Positions 1 to 10,899 of a DNA stretch of 64,000 nucleotides are shown in pieces. How positions within the stretch are numbered: the stretch's first letter is position 1; every line of letters starts with the position of its first letter. Source of the stretch: Daphnia carinata (Eukaryota; Arthropoda; Branchiopoda; Diplostraca; Daphniidae); the NCBI RefSeq assembly GCF_022539665.2, contig NC_081339.1, positions 496,001 to 560,000 of the forward strand. Reading direction: 5' to 3'. Under the pieces are notes generated by a model. The model was not told the origin of the DNA and did not search any database. It saw nothing but the letters and a program-made list of their open reading frames with translations. The translations under genes and the position numbers were made by a program.

Positions 1-1428
1 GCTCTTCAATGGCGGGACCTGTAGAAGGTCGTCGAGGTATGTCTGGTCCATGATCTCAGTTCGGCCATAGACTGCGTCCAAACGTTCCCACACCACGGAG
101 TACATTGTTCCGTCGGTAAGACATTCACCGACTTCGTTTCGTACCTCTTCGGCTAGCAGCTCCTCCAACATGAAAAGAAGTACCGGAGAATCTTCGTATT
201 CTTCATACAAGGCCTGGAATTTAGCCTTGAATCGCGCGTAGTTCTTCGGATTGCCGTCAAATGGCTGGATCTTGAAGTTGAGAGGTTGTAGTCGACTGCA
301 ACAGCTGCTGTGAGGACGATTAACTTGACTGTGGGGTTGAGAATGTTCGGAGTGCTCATCTTCTTCGTGATCCGTAGGGTCGCAACGGGACGTCATCGTG
401 GTCATCGCATCTCGCCGCGGGTCTCGCAGAGATGCATCGGCGGCGACCAATCTTCTGCGATGACGGACAGCATCCTCCATTGTACGTATGGGTGACAGGG
501 CTGGAACATCTTGACGTGCTTGTAAGACTGGCGATCGCTCAGGAAGTCGTTGATCTTGAATCGTTCGGGGTTGAACTTTCATCTCGTCTACTTCCGTTCG
601 AAGGTCTTCGATTTTAGCGGACAAATCCACCTTAACCGCGTCAATTTTCTGATCCAAACCGTCCAACGTGTGGTGTGCTTCCCGTACTAACGTGTTGTTG
701 GCCGCGATATCTTTGGACGTGACTCTTGAACTATCAATGAGCTTACTAAGTTGTTCGCTCATGCTCCTTAACGCCTTGTTGAGGGTTTCTGTGATGGAGG
801 TTGTATTTGCTTCCATCTGGGCCCTTGCCGTTTCCAACTTCAATTCCAGCTTTAGTATCTGTGCTTCTTTCTCCAACTCCCCTTGGGTTGATTGTTGGAG
901 AAGGCTGGCTGGCTTAGTGTTGGTACGCCTTTTTTCAGATAGCGTGGTACTACATGTGATGTCCGAAGATGATGTCCCAATCGAGCTAACGGACTGATTT
1001 GAGGAAGTGGCGTAGCGACTTGCGAACTTGATAACTTCAACGTGATCGGTTTCGAAGTCTACTTCCCACTTGTCACATGCTTGACGTTGCTGCTCAGTGA
1101 GGTCGGATATACTTTCTGTATATTGGTGGTGAATTGATTTGACTTCGTCGTAAATACGAATCAATTCGTCACGCCATGCTGCTACTTGCAATTTCTTCAA
1201 TCTGATGGCTCCCATCTTATGGTCTTCCACAGCCTTTCTGAGTTGCGTCGTTAACTTCGTGTGGGCCGCCTTTCTCTTCCCACGTTTCTTCTTGAGATCG
1301 TTTTCGGGAAGTAATGGCCGTTCACTCTTCTGCCGTTCAGGTTTCGATGCGTCTACCATTGGGTTCGGACCGTGTTCCCAAATGTGGCCAATTTCCATAT
1401 TTTCGGCTTTGGGTGCGGCTTCACTCAT
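1..1428 (-). CDS. BEL/Pao retrotransposon Gag-like protein, N-terminal 476 codons, runs off the window
   Basis: An uninterrupted minus-strand frame starts with ATG at 1428 and is still open at base 1. Residues about 30-60 are very basic. Residues about 190-330 are charged and heptad-like, consistent with a coiled coil. Near the window edge is a segment (QPFDGNPKNYARFKAKF, about 1-270) that resembles the DUF1759 region of BEL/Pao Gag-Pol polyproteins. A BEL-type LTR and primer-binding site lie directly upstream, which fixes the start and the identity. The protein would form the particle and carry on into protease and reverse transcriptase beyond the edge. No stop or frameshift is visible, so this is among the better preserved frames here. 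Family call is from motif and context; no search was run. Confidence 0.75.
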   Translation of the reverse strand, partial: MSEAAPKAENMEIGHIWEHGPNPMVDASKPERQKSERPLLPENDLKKKRGKRKAAHTKLTTQLRKAVEDHKMGAIRLKKLQVAAWRDELIRIYDEVKSIHHQYTESISDLTEQQRQACDKWEVDFETDHVEVIKFASRYATSSNQSVSSIGTSSSDITCSTTLSEKRRTNTKPASLLQQSTQGELEKEAQILKLELKLETARAQMEANTTSITETLNKALRSMSEQLSKLIDSSRVTSKDIAANNTLVREAHHTLDGLDQKIDAVKVDLSAKIEDLRTEVDEMKVQPRTIQDQRLPERSPVLQARQDVPALSPIRTMEDAVRHRRRLVAADASLRDPRRDAMTTMTSRCDPTDHEEDEHSEHSQPHSQVNRPHSSCCSRLQPLNFKIQPFDGNPKNYARFKAKFQALYEEYEDSPVLLFMLEELLAEEVRNEVGECLTDGTMYSVVWERLDAVYGRTEIMDQTYLDDLLQVPPLKS

Positions 1429-1656
1429 GACGTAGAAACGTTGTTTTAGGCTGATAGAGTCACACGTTAACGGATGTCGATGATTCACGTAGATACACCG
1501 ATCTTCTTGTCAGATGGAAAACGCGTGGTGGACAGGTGGGTGCCTTCAGGCGGGTGTGGATGTCTGCCAAAGGTTTACAGGGAGAATACCCGACAATTTA
1601 CAAATCAAGCGAGGGTTTTTACTAACGAGGACGGGAATTGCACGTTTTCGTCAAAT

Positions 1657-1673
1657 CCCGGGTTTCGGTACCA
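1657..1673 (-). other. primer-binding site of the BEL/Pao element
   Basis: On the minus strand TGGTACCGAAACCCGGG begins two bases after the LTR end. It starts with TGG, as expected for pairing with the CCA end of a tRNA. The donor tRNA was not identified. Confidence 0.6.
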
Positions 1674-1675
1674 TT

Positions 1676-2027
1676 TGTTGCAAACTCCGTGCGAAAGTTT
1701 GCGACAGAGAGAGAAAAAACAAAAGGGATGTAGTTGGCTGTAACAAAAGGAACGTTTTTATTTCAGGGTTGAGAGACAAAGAGGGGAAACCGAACGCGCT
1801 TGATTTGTAGAATGAGAAGAACAGAAACGAGACAATTTGAAACGAAACTGAAACGAGACAAAGAAAATGAAACTTAGGCGACTGTCTGAGTCGGGTTTTT
1901 ACTGAATACAGCAAGACAACTGTCTCGACTGGAAACTGAGACGATACTACCCCTTCCCGTAGAAAGGGAAAAAAAAGAAAACCAAAAAAATGGGCACACA
2001 ATACATGGTAGGCCCATGCCCCCTACA
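1676..2027 (-). repeat. 5' LTR of the BEL/Pao element
   Basis: Read on the minus strand the segment starts TGTAGGGGG and ends GCAACA, giving TGT...ACA ends over 352 bp. It contains an AATAAA-like polyadenylation signal (near 1765) and is followed by a primer-binding site. The second LTR lies outside the window, so the boundaries rest on the terminal motif, the PBS and the abrupt change to Gypsy coding sequence at 2028. Confidence 0.65.
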
Positions 2028-3396
2028 TCCCTGCTCGCGAGGGCAGCACCGTAGGTGACAAAGGTCTATTAACAGATAGACAAGGAAAATTAGTAGTCCC
2101 TATACCGTTAATCACAGAGATCTTACGAGCAAACCATGACCACATTTTAGCAGGACATTTAGGAATAGAAAAAACAATAGCCAGACTTCGAGAGCAATAC
2201 TTCTTCCCACACATGCGACAAAACGTAACAGAACACAAAAATTGCCTAAAATGCGCAAAACGCAAGGCTGTGGGAGGAAGTAAACCACCATTGCAGCCTA
2301 TGCCCCTAGCCGAAAGGGTGTGGGAAAGACTTGCGATGGATATTGTGGGTCCAGTTCAAGAAACCGTAAAGGGACATAGGTATAGTTTAGTCCTATCAGA
2401 TTATGCCAGTCGTTTTGTTTTTTTAGTACCGATGAAAGATCAGACTGCCAAACAATTGCTAGAATCTTGGTTAATGATATTTTTAACAAATATGGATCCC
2501 CCGAGGTAGTCCTAACTGATCAAGAGACTAACTTCCTGTCGAGCTTAATCCAAGAAATTTGCAAATTATTCAAAATCAAACAAATTAGAACAACAGCATA
2601 CCACCCCCAGACAGACGGATTAGTAGAACGATTCAACAGAACCCTATGTGACAAGTTAGCTTGCTACGTGACGGATGAACCTGGAAATTGGGACAAATAT
2701 CTTCCATTCGTCACATTTGCTTACAACACAGCGAAGCAATCAACACTACAACAAAGCCCATTCTTCCTGTTCCTTGGAAGACAACCAGTGCTCCCAAACG
2801 ACATCAAAATAGATAGACGGTACGAAACATACGAAGACACCAGTGTAATGTACTCACATCAATGGAAGAAGGCCCAGCAACTAGCGAAAGAACACCTATT
2901 TCGGGCACAGACAAAACAAAAAAGATATTACGACAAAGAAACAAAAGCAATCAAATGCAACATTGGTGACTTTGTGCTACTAAAAGCCCCACCAACTGCC
3001 GGAAAATTCATCAACAGATGGAACGGACCATTCAAAATCACCAGAAATTTCTCAGATCTCACTTACGAGATTCAAAACGCCAACAATGACAAACTAAAAT
3101 CGATAGTACACGTCAACCGCCTAAAACCGTACGTCCCAGTAAACCAAGGAACATCATGTGCGACAAACCAACCGAGAAATGGAACAATACGACGAGGACC
3201 AGGAAGGCCAAGAAGACCCTTCAGTAACAACGAAAGAAGGCCTCCTCCTAAAACGCGTATAATTCGAGCAAGAGAAGAGGAGTCTCGTATTATCATCACA
3301 CCAGTTCCCGGTCCTATACCAAATAATCCTGCGCGCACTAGAATGACGAATCCACGATACAACTTACGGCAACGCCACGAAGTATCGAGATTCTAA
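2028..3396 (+). pseudogene. Gypsy-1 integrase, broken by a frameshift and by the BEL insertion
   Basis: Ty3/Gypsy integrase on the plus strand. The frame is open from about 2046 and shows an H2C2 zinc finger (HDHILAGHLG, then CLKCAK). The catalytic core has D in AMDIVGP, D in VLTDQETNF and E in GLVERFNR, so the DDE triad is kept. A C-terminal basic tail ends at 3396 with NLRQRHEVSRF. A frameshift near 2480-2510 splits the core into two frames. Reverse transcriptase and everything upstream are missing because the BEL element sits at the left edge. The enzyme would join element cDNA to host DNA. It is followed after 24 bases by the envelope-like gene. Confidence 0.85.
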
Positions 3397-3419
3397 ACGT
3401 CCAAATTTTCTTTTCGCAG

Positions 3420-6400
3420 ATGGAACTGATACTATTACTCATCCAATTACTTACCATCATTCCATCCACGTATCCCATCTATTCCACCGTATGCGACTGC
3501 AAGAACGTAAAGACCAGAGGAATTTTAGATATAGAGGCACCATATTACTGCAATAACAAGGAATCAGATACAGCACACTTACCCAGAATACCCACGTTGT
3601 ACACTTTAAAAACGACACAGAAACCAGCAGCTTTTTGGAAAGGCTGGACCTGCAAACAATGGGTAAAAACGAAGAAAACAACTGGATCATTTTGGATCGG
3701 ATCCTTCGACACAATATATTCACAAGAAACTAAACTAATTATCCCACTGGAATGCTGGAGAATGTTGAACGACAAGAAGTGTGGCGATAACAATTTGCAG
3801 ACCGGACCAGCAGGACTGAGTTTCACAGCCACCCCGACAGGCGAAGGACAATGGTATGCCATAAAATAATACCATACCCTCAACTGTGTAGCAGAACAAA
3901 TCACGCTACGACAAGAAAAGCCAGATGACCCTATTGAAAGCCCTCTTAGACCACACAGCAGCCGTTAAACACCACACAGCAGGAGGGACACTTCATTCAA
4001 AATCAAAGCACAATAGTGTGGGGAGATAGGACAACAAATAACTCATTCTCACAAACATTGATTAAGGGAAGCGGATATCTGGAACTTCCAAAAATGCCGG
4101 AATACGAAAACACCAGCCGTCTCTATGACACGAATCGACAAATCGAGATATCATTCCTCAACAAACCAGATCGGAACATCCCACCACAAGGCTACAAAGT
4201 TGTCGGTATACCGCTAACATACCTAATTTTTCCAACGGAAACTACAAGGAAATTATATGAGATGTTTAAAACAACTATAACTACATGCATGCAAAATACT
4301 CACCTGGATACGTCAGTATGCAAGGATTATAGAGAACTCCAATTAGCCAGACGGAGAAGATCCATCCAGCAGGAAGTTACATTCTCGCTAAACACTCCTT
4401 TCGAAGATTCAGAAATAGGAAAACGCCTTTACAGCATTTCTTACGCCTGGGGATCTATAAGAATGGGATATCAACAAGCAGTAAAAACCAAAGAAAAGGA
4501 AAGATTCATCATGCATAACGCCACGATACACATAATCTATACACCTGGAGATACCAACCAATTAACTGCTCACTTTCGTCTCAACAACGCCGATCCACTT
4601 CCACAACAATCGGAATTCTAATACATCGTTGATCAAACAACACGATTACAAAACAGCGATACCTGTGTCACGAAAGGAGAAGCCGACCAACTGATTGTAG
4701 CCAAATGTTCAGAATATTCAAAACGATGGATCCTCGATCAACAAAATTATCAATTAATGTCACAAGAATCACATCTATGTATTACACTAGGACCAATCCA
4801 AGATATCATACTGGAAGAATGCAGAGACAACAGCGTACTACACCAATGGATCTTCGAAACTGTAAACACCAACCCTGAGATCCTCGAAAATTTTCCGGAT
4901 ACAACATTAGCGGAAATGCTGGAAATCCAGCACGAACAACGAAAGGCAATCACAACTACGATTAATTCACCACTATTCAGAGGAATTTTAAAAACTTATC
5001 ACGGCAGCGGAAATATAATCTGGGACATGATTGCTTGGGGATTGTTGAAAAATGAGAAAGCACCGAGTGAAAAATGTCTAACTCATCATGGAATAAACAA
5101 GCAAATGACGCTGGAAGAATGCGACACTGAGTGGACAAAATGCCGAGAAGAATTAAGAACACTGGTAAGCAGTAATGACCCATTAGTATGATCATAAACT
5201 ACAGTTGCCAACTGCATCAAAACAACAGAACGAGGACAAGCTTTCGAATATACATCTGATTTCACCATCAGACCATTCAACACGAATACCTGTGTTAAAG
5301 CCAATACAACAATGCTCGTTCTTCAAGAATGCGCGAACACCAGCTCAATCTGGGGCACATTTGAACACACAGACCAGCTCATGGCAACAGATAGAACCGG
5401 ATTACATTCACCTTCATCAGACAGGAAGTGTCTAACACAGAGAGTAGGACGTGTGAGCCTGGGGCATTGTCACGGCTCCAGTAAAAAACAACACTTTAGC
5501 TTTGAATATCGCAACCCACATCAAATAAGGACGCTTTCAGCGGCAGCCATTATAGCGCTACACACTCAACAGTCATTGGACGGGAAAGAACTCCCATCTA
5601 TACCGTCACTAATGCAAAGGGAGATCAACAACCAATCAGAGAAGAACAACACTTTGGCCACTCCCCCTGCCACGCCCACAGCAGAAAAATCCACAACAAC
5701 GACAAGCACTACGACAACTACAAAGCCCACAATAAAAACAACCTTGGAAACAACGACAAACACAACGGTGAAAACCACGACAACAATTAAGCCAGCTAAA
5801 AGCACAGCAGCCAACAAACCGACAATAACACATGAAATAACAACGAAACCCAGTATAATATCAACATCAACAAAACCCTCCACAACTACAAAACCAATAA
5901 TCACGTCAACAAGCACTAAACCTACCATTACTACTAGACCTACGAAAACTGTTAAAGTAACTTCAACTTTAACAACCACTACAACCACGAAGCCTACGTC
6001 AACAACAACAATGGCCACTACGACAAGCTCCACAAGAAGAGCAACAACAACAACGCGTCAACCAAGCTCAACTACATCGAGTACGACAACGGTGAAAGAA
6101 AGTTCGACGACACCACAGTCATCAACACAGACAGCCAAAATGTCCCCATTAACTACAACAGAAACAACGTTTACAGTAGAAGAAACTCAAATTCAGGCCA
6201 TCGAGGAAGACAAGAATAGAAATTTGCCGCTAGCGGAGTCCCTGATAATTTCAATGGATCAGAAAACTGAAGATTCACTAATTAATGAAAACCTAGAAAG
6301 CGGCCTACCCAAAAATATTGAAGAATTCAACGATAAAATAAAATACGAAATTAATAAAATGCACGACCAATATAAAATAAGCATTGAAACAGAACATGAG

Positions 6401-7535
6401 AACAAACTTGCAAAAGAAATTCGGGACGTATACTGTCAACTATCAGCCATCAAAAGAACACAAGCTGTTATCTTAGCTCAAACAAACGGAATTTTAGCTG
6501 CAGCAGCAGTAGGCTTACCAATCTGCACACGACTACAAGGGTTCGGTCAAGCAATGACACTTCAACAATGTGAAGCAAAAAAAAAAATTTTTATATCAGC
6601 AAATGAAAATATATGTGGATTCCAACCGTTCTTCACTTACGAAGGAAAGAACTGAACGATCGGAATATGGGTGGTCAATTCACCTATATTCCGATTGTTT
6701 TTGGAAAACACCGTTAGTCAATTTAAATGGAAATCCACACACCTGGGAACACAAATCTACAACAGGAGATTGGATACGCCAGAAAACAAACTTTCACATG
6801 CCAAATTTAGACCTCATTAAGGAATTTGAAGAACTACATCTTAACGATTTCGATTTCGCGCTGAAAAGTCATCCAGCACATGAAACAATGGAGATGGAAC
6901 AATTATATATAAAAAATGATCTGGTAGGCAGAATGCAAGAAGGAAATTCCAATTCTGTTGGAGATATTGTGATGTCAGAACAACAAGATAATCAAATAGA
7001 CCACATATTCTCATGGTTCGACAAATTGAAAATAATTGGTCTATCAGCGATTGGATTTGTGCTATTCCTCGTATGTCTGCGAATCTTCATCATTTGCAAC
7101 CCTATCTCGACGATTAAAAATCATATCCGCCGAAACCGGAAGCTTACAAGAAGATACGACGATGGCACAGAGGAAGAACACGAACTCGTATCAATGATAC
7201 CAGTGCGAGAAACAAATTACCATTCAGACATTGCCATCAAACAACCATTCATAAGAACGTCCGCACCCGCACAGCTGTCAACTGAAAGACAAGGTCAAAC
7301 GCGCCCTCCACGGCCAAGCGCACCAAATTCATTAATCTACCCATCTATCCAAGAAGCTGCCCACCCAAACGATGTACAGGAAAACATAACCCGTGCACTT
7401 ACGTCGTCGGGTATTGGATGGTCTGGGAAGACCTATGTCGACCAGAAACAGACAGCAGTAAGTCAGCCAAAAAATAAAATCCCAAGGTCATTGAAATTGA
7501 AAAGAGCCATTAACAATAATCTACTAACAAGTTAG
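3420..7535 (+). pseudogene. Gypsy-1 envelope-like glycoprotein, degraded
   Basis: Immediately downstream of integrase, the position of env in envelope-bearing Gypsy elements. The first frame opens with a hydrophobic signal-peptide-like stretch, then a cysteine cluster (TVCDCKN). Later segments show several repeats of the form C-x-t-x(n)-l-x-x-C followed by W, somewhat like R-type lectin repeats, then a Thr/Lys-rich mucin-like tract (5680-6165). The last frame has a membrane-spanning segment around 7032-7098 and a basic cytoplasmic tail. The reading is broken by stops at about 3867, 4619 and 5189 and by frame changes, the last near 6590 in a run of A. The envelope in the 13.6-kb Gypsy at 22700-24401 shares the front CDC motif and the block before the membrane anchor. 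Chuvirus-like origin is possible but unproven. Confidence 0.65.
5680..6165 (+). repeat. Thr-rich low-complexity (mucin-like) tract inside Gypsy-1 env
   Basis: About 160 codons dominated by ACA/ACG/ACC/ACT threonine codons with interspersed Lys, Ser and Pro (short units such as STSTKPTITT). This is the composition of an O-glycosylated stalk. The complementary strand reads as a Val-rich frame, which is a shadow. Confidence 0.8.
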
Positions 7536-7539
7536 TTAA

Positions 7540-8120
7540 TTTCGTAATAAAGTAGCAACCCCCAGCAAATAACGCACTTACCAACATTTAAAGCTTCAAC
7601 AATTAAGTTGATTATCATTTTTAAATCCACCGAATCAAAAAAAAAAAATTATTAGATACTTTCCCCCATTCCACCAATTCACTCACTCACCTCTATCCAA
7701 TACTCTGAAACCTTAAAGTAAAAACAAACAAACTCCAAATAACAATTTTGTATTCCCAACTAACACCTTATCTAAAAAATCAAAAATTGAACAGGCAAAC
7801 GAACAAACACAAATAACAAATCCCAATTAACAGCTTGATTACAAAATCAATAACAAATCCAAATAATAATACAAAAGAAAATTATCCGTCCGTGAAATCA
7901 CAATTGGGAAGAGGAACGCTATAAATAATGTAGCTGTGGATTTGCGATGCACTTGCGATGGCCGGGCGTTCATCACTCTCTTCTTGAAGATGCTCTCGCA
8001 TAAAACGTGAAGATGTTGGGGTGGGATGATAAATATCATTTTACGACTCTAGCCATCAAAGAAAACGGGCGAATTTGAGTGGGTAAATGTCGCGATAGAG
8101 CGCATACCCTAAACAATTCC

Positions 8121-8152
<32 letters not shown>

Positions 8153-8742
8153 AATTTAAAATTTTTTATATAGAAAGCAAAACAACACTTACAAATAATA
8201 GTAATCGCTGTACGCCAGACGTTTGTACCCGAAATCCTGCGTCACCAAACCCGACATTTTAAAAGTCAGCCGAAACAAACCGAAGAAGATGCTCCGATCT
8301 TCTTCGCGGAATCTCCAGAAAAGGCTCGTAGGAGTAGAAAAAATCGCTTCATGAAGCCCAAGCAATGCCATATCGATCTGTGGTCGATAATGAAGAATGT
8401 ACACGTAGTCAAACACCTCCCTGGAAAACGAAAGAACAGACATAACGACGGCACAAGCAGTGTAATCTTCATAGGAACGAAGAAAACTAACTCACAAAGA
8501 AGAATGAAAACACAATAACCCCTATAAGAAAATGACAACGACTAAAATAGGAATAAAAAAGGGAAAAGAAAAAGCAACGCGAAGAACTTTGAAAGATTTG
8601 CAAAAAAAATAAAATGCGAAATTCTTCCCAGTGTTTCAACGGCATAAATCCAACAAAGTTTCACAATTCCGAGTGTGCATCACATACCATTAACTCATCT
8701 CAAAATGGCAAATAATTTCATCACCAAAGTTTACGACTATAA
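7540..8742. other. AT-rich non-coding stretch of Gypsy-1 with a polypurine run
   Basis: No convincing gene. It holds an A24-G6 run at 8123-8152 that looks like a polypurine tract, but the bases that follow (AATTTAAAA) do not look like an LTR start. Short antisense frames here lack recognisable motifs. Confidence 0.5.
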
Positions 8743-9710
8743 AGATACCATCATTCCCAGGAAGATGGTAAAAACTGTCGGTTAAAAACGATAGCATCGA
8801 TATCAGCAGCCCGAGCAGACAAGATCCAACTCCGAAGACAATCTATGATAGACTTAGAAAACGGAAAACTTTCATTAACGATGATGGGAGCCCCAATGCA
8901 GGTAATAAGAAGGTGCATCAAAAACAAATTCAAAACACAGCAGGGTTGGCCAAGACAGAAGATGGCTACATTCCTCAATGAAAGATTCGAAGAAGAACAG
9001 ACGTTATTCCACACAAGCGTACGAAGATGTAGGTATGACATTACCGATCTTTTACTATCTTTCGGAGCGGATCCAGAGATACTCTATCACGGAAAAACAA
9101 TTGGCCATATCGCAGCAGCCGAAAATGATCTACTGTTACTACGAATCCTGAAGCATAACAACTGCGAATTTACAGCTCGCAACTACAACGGAGAAACTCC
9201 CTTAATTTTGGCAATCTCACACGAAAACCAAGAATGTGCGAAGTTAATATGGACACCAACTAACATTAACATTACAACATCAAGCAGCAGAACCGTTTTG
9301 CATTATTTAGCCATGAGGATCTGGACACCCAAATTTGTGCAAAGAGAATCATCAATATCAACCAACAAGACGACTCAGGCAAAACCGCCTTACACGTAGC
9401 AGCCGGATTCAACCGAATCGACATGTTTGAGATTTTACTGCTACACGGAGAAGACGCAAGGATAAAAGACTCCCAAGGACGCGCGGCTGGATCAGAAACA
9501 TGCAGTAAAAGAGCGCAAGCAATATTCCAAAAATGGGAACAAAAACATAACAGTAATTCCCTAACCAAGACTGGAAGAAAAGAACAACTTCAATACCGTC
9601 GCGAGAAAAACGAAAAAGTCATAATCAACAAAGCCGAAATACCAGGTCGAAAGAAGAGCAAGAATAAGAGACGAAAAGAGAGAAGACAATACGCCAGCAA
9701 CTTTATTTAA
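8743..9710 (+). pseudogene. ankyrin-repeat protein frame downstream of Gypsy-1 env
   Basis: The plus-strand frame is open from 8743 (first ATG 8845) and shows consecutive ankyrin repeats: TLFHTSVRRCRYDITDLLL, GKTIGHIAAAENDLLLLRIL and GETPLILAISHENQECAKLI. A frame change near 9340 moves the next repeat (GKTALHVAAGFNRIDMFEIL) into the frame ending at 9710. The C-terminus is extremely Lys/Arg-rich and could be a nuclear-localisation tail. Ankyrin repeats mediate protein-protein contacts; no catalytic motif is seen. It lies between env and the probable right end of Gypsy-1, so it is either a captured accessory gene or host sequence next to a truncated element. The single frameshift suggests it is no longer functional. 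Confidence 0.7.
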
Positions 9711-10036
9711 ATCACCTGCAATTCTTTTTCTTAAATTTTAGGTGGAGGAACCAGTTATTTTATTCACCCATAGCAACGAATGTAGTCGGTGACGGAAAAT
9801 GCAAATTGGAGGACCAATTCTTCTTATCGAAGAGGGGAAGGAATATAACGAGCCCAAAAGATATCTAAAAAGGACCACCTTATACATCCCCCAAGCGTTT
9901 CACAAGTGAAAGTGAACACATCCCCTCCCATTTTACCTTCACAATTTGTGTCCTTTAGTAGTATAAATACTACATGCTTGTAACATGTAATTTGGAGTTA
10001 TTTCGGCAAATCCCCTGGAAATACACGAGGTTAGGA
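9711..10036 (+). repeat. probable right end / LTR-like segment of Gypsy-1
   Basis: Non-coding. It contains a good TATA box (TATAAATA, 9962-9969) and stops at an abrupt switch to tRNA-Leu-like sequence near 10037, as an element end would. One reading is an LTR from TGTAGTCGG (9780) to CTTTACA. No second copy is in the window, so the LTR call is tentative. Confidence 0.35.
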
Positions 10037-10039
10037 AAC

Positions 10040-10115
10040 TTTACACTTGCGCCAGACTTAAGTTCTGGTCTTTGTATAGAGCCGTGAGGTCGTTCATCAC
10101 ACCTGGTAACCACTA
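10040..10115 (+). pseudogene. tRNA-Leu(UAA)-like remnant, 5' part missing
   Basis: Matches the anticodon arm (CCAGACTTAAGTTCTGG), variable arm and acceptor 3' end (ACACCTGGTA) of the better tRNA-Leu copy at 10248. It lacks the acceptor 5' strand and D arm, apparently cut off by the adjoining element. Confidence 0.6.
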
Positions 10116-10247
10116 GTTTGTAGTCACGAGAATGGTAAGTGACAGCAATCTTCTCTTGTATCGCAGTCTGTTCATTTTTTTAGTGTCTCATTGGACGATT
10201 GGAATTCTTAGCTGGGACTCCAATTAAGTAAAATAGTGATTTTGAAC

Positions 10248-10330
10248 ACCAGGTTGGCCAAGTGGTTAAGGCGCCAGACTTAACTGCTGGTCTCTGTATA
10301 AAAGCGTGAGTTCGACCTACACACCTGGTA
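10248..10330 (+). tRNA. tRNA-Leu(UAA)-like gene, decayed
   Basis: The acceptor strands ACCAGGT/ACCTGGT pair perfectly. The D arm is TGGCCAAGTGGTTAAGGC. The anticodon loop CTTAACT has UAA at the right place, and a long variable arm marks class II. The T stem (GTGAG/TACAC around TTCGACC) is mismatched and the anticodon stem has one mismatch, so this is probably a pseudogene or SINE-like copy. The same type occurs at 39304, 52410 and 52806. Confidence 0.6.
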
Positions 10331-10899
10331 ACAAAGAGTTCATAGTCAAGAAAATAGCAAATGACAGCAAAATTCCTTTCTTTCGTAGTCAGTTCATTCT
10401 TCAGAGTGAGCTGGGTTCCAGGAATATGTATTATTCATTGTACGAATCTATCTTATCGGATTGCATGCTGGATATGAAAAATACATGCTGCAAGATGTCC
10501 ACCAAGTATGGTTGAAGGTGCATGCTTGAGTTATCGCATATTATTTGATTGCGTTTGTCATTTTATTAATAGCCCCTTGTGCCATCCACATGCATTACGT
10601 TATTAGTCTAATGAAATCCTGAACCTGAAAATAGTTTGATCTTCAATGTTTTTTTATCCCAACTTTATTAAATATGACGGTGCGGCAAAAAATCCTTAAG
10701 GTGTTCCGTACCACCGCTAACTGGTCGTTCCTGGAGTCCAATAACATACCAACTCAATTGATAGGTTCGTCCCCAAATATTGAAATAGTTCGAAATAGAA
10801 CTCATCGTTTCAGCGATGTTACCTGCACACTAAGGTTACTGTATACACTATGGTATGGAGATTACCACATACAGTCGGGACTGAGTAACGCCAAAGGTA
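10331..10899. other. block A1, no recognised gene
   Basis: Spacer sequence that recurs in A2 (39390-40000) and, reverse-complemented, in A3 (51850-52400). Frames here are short and have no clear family motif. It leads directly into the BEL integrase remnant. Confidence 0.6.

Noticed and set aside
1474-1810. Plus-strand frames of 89-98 codons in the BEL leader and LTR
   Set aside because: They overlap the PBS and LTR in antisense and have no family motif.
5566-6033. 155-codon Val-rich minus-strand frame
   Set aside because: It is the complement of the Thr-rich tract of the Gypsy-1 env; the Val codons follow from threonine codons on the other strand.
8123-8152. A24-G6 run as the polypurine tract of Gypsy-1
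   Set aside because: Looks like a PPT, but no LTR-like start follows and another 1.9 kb of apparently element-linked sequence lies beyond. Kept only as a note.
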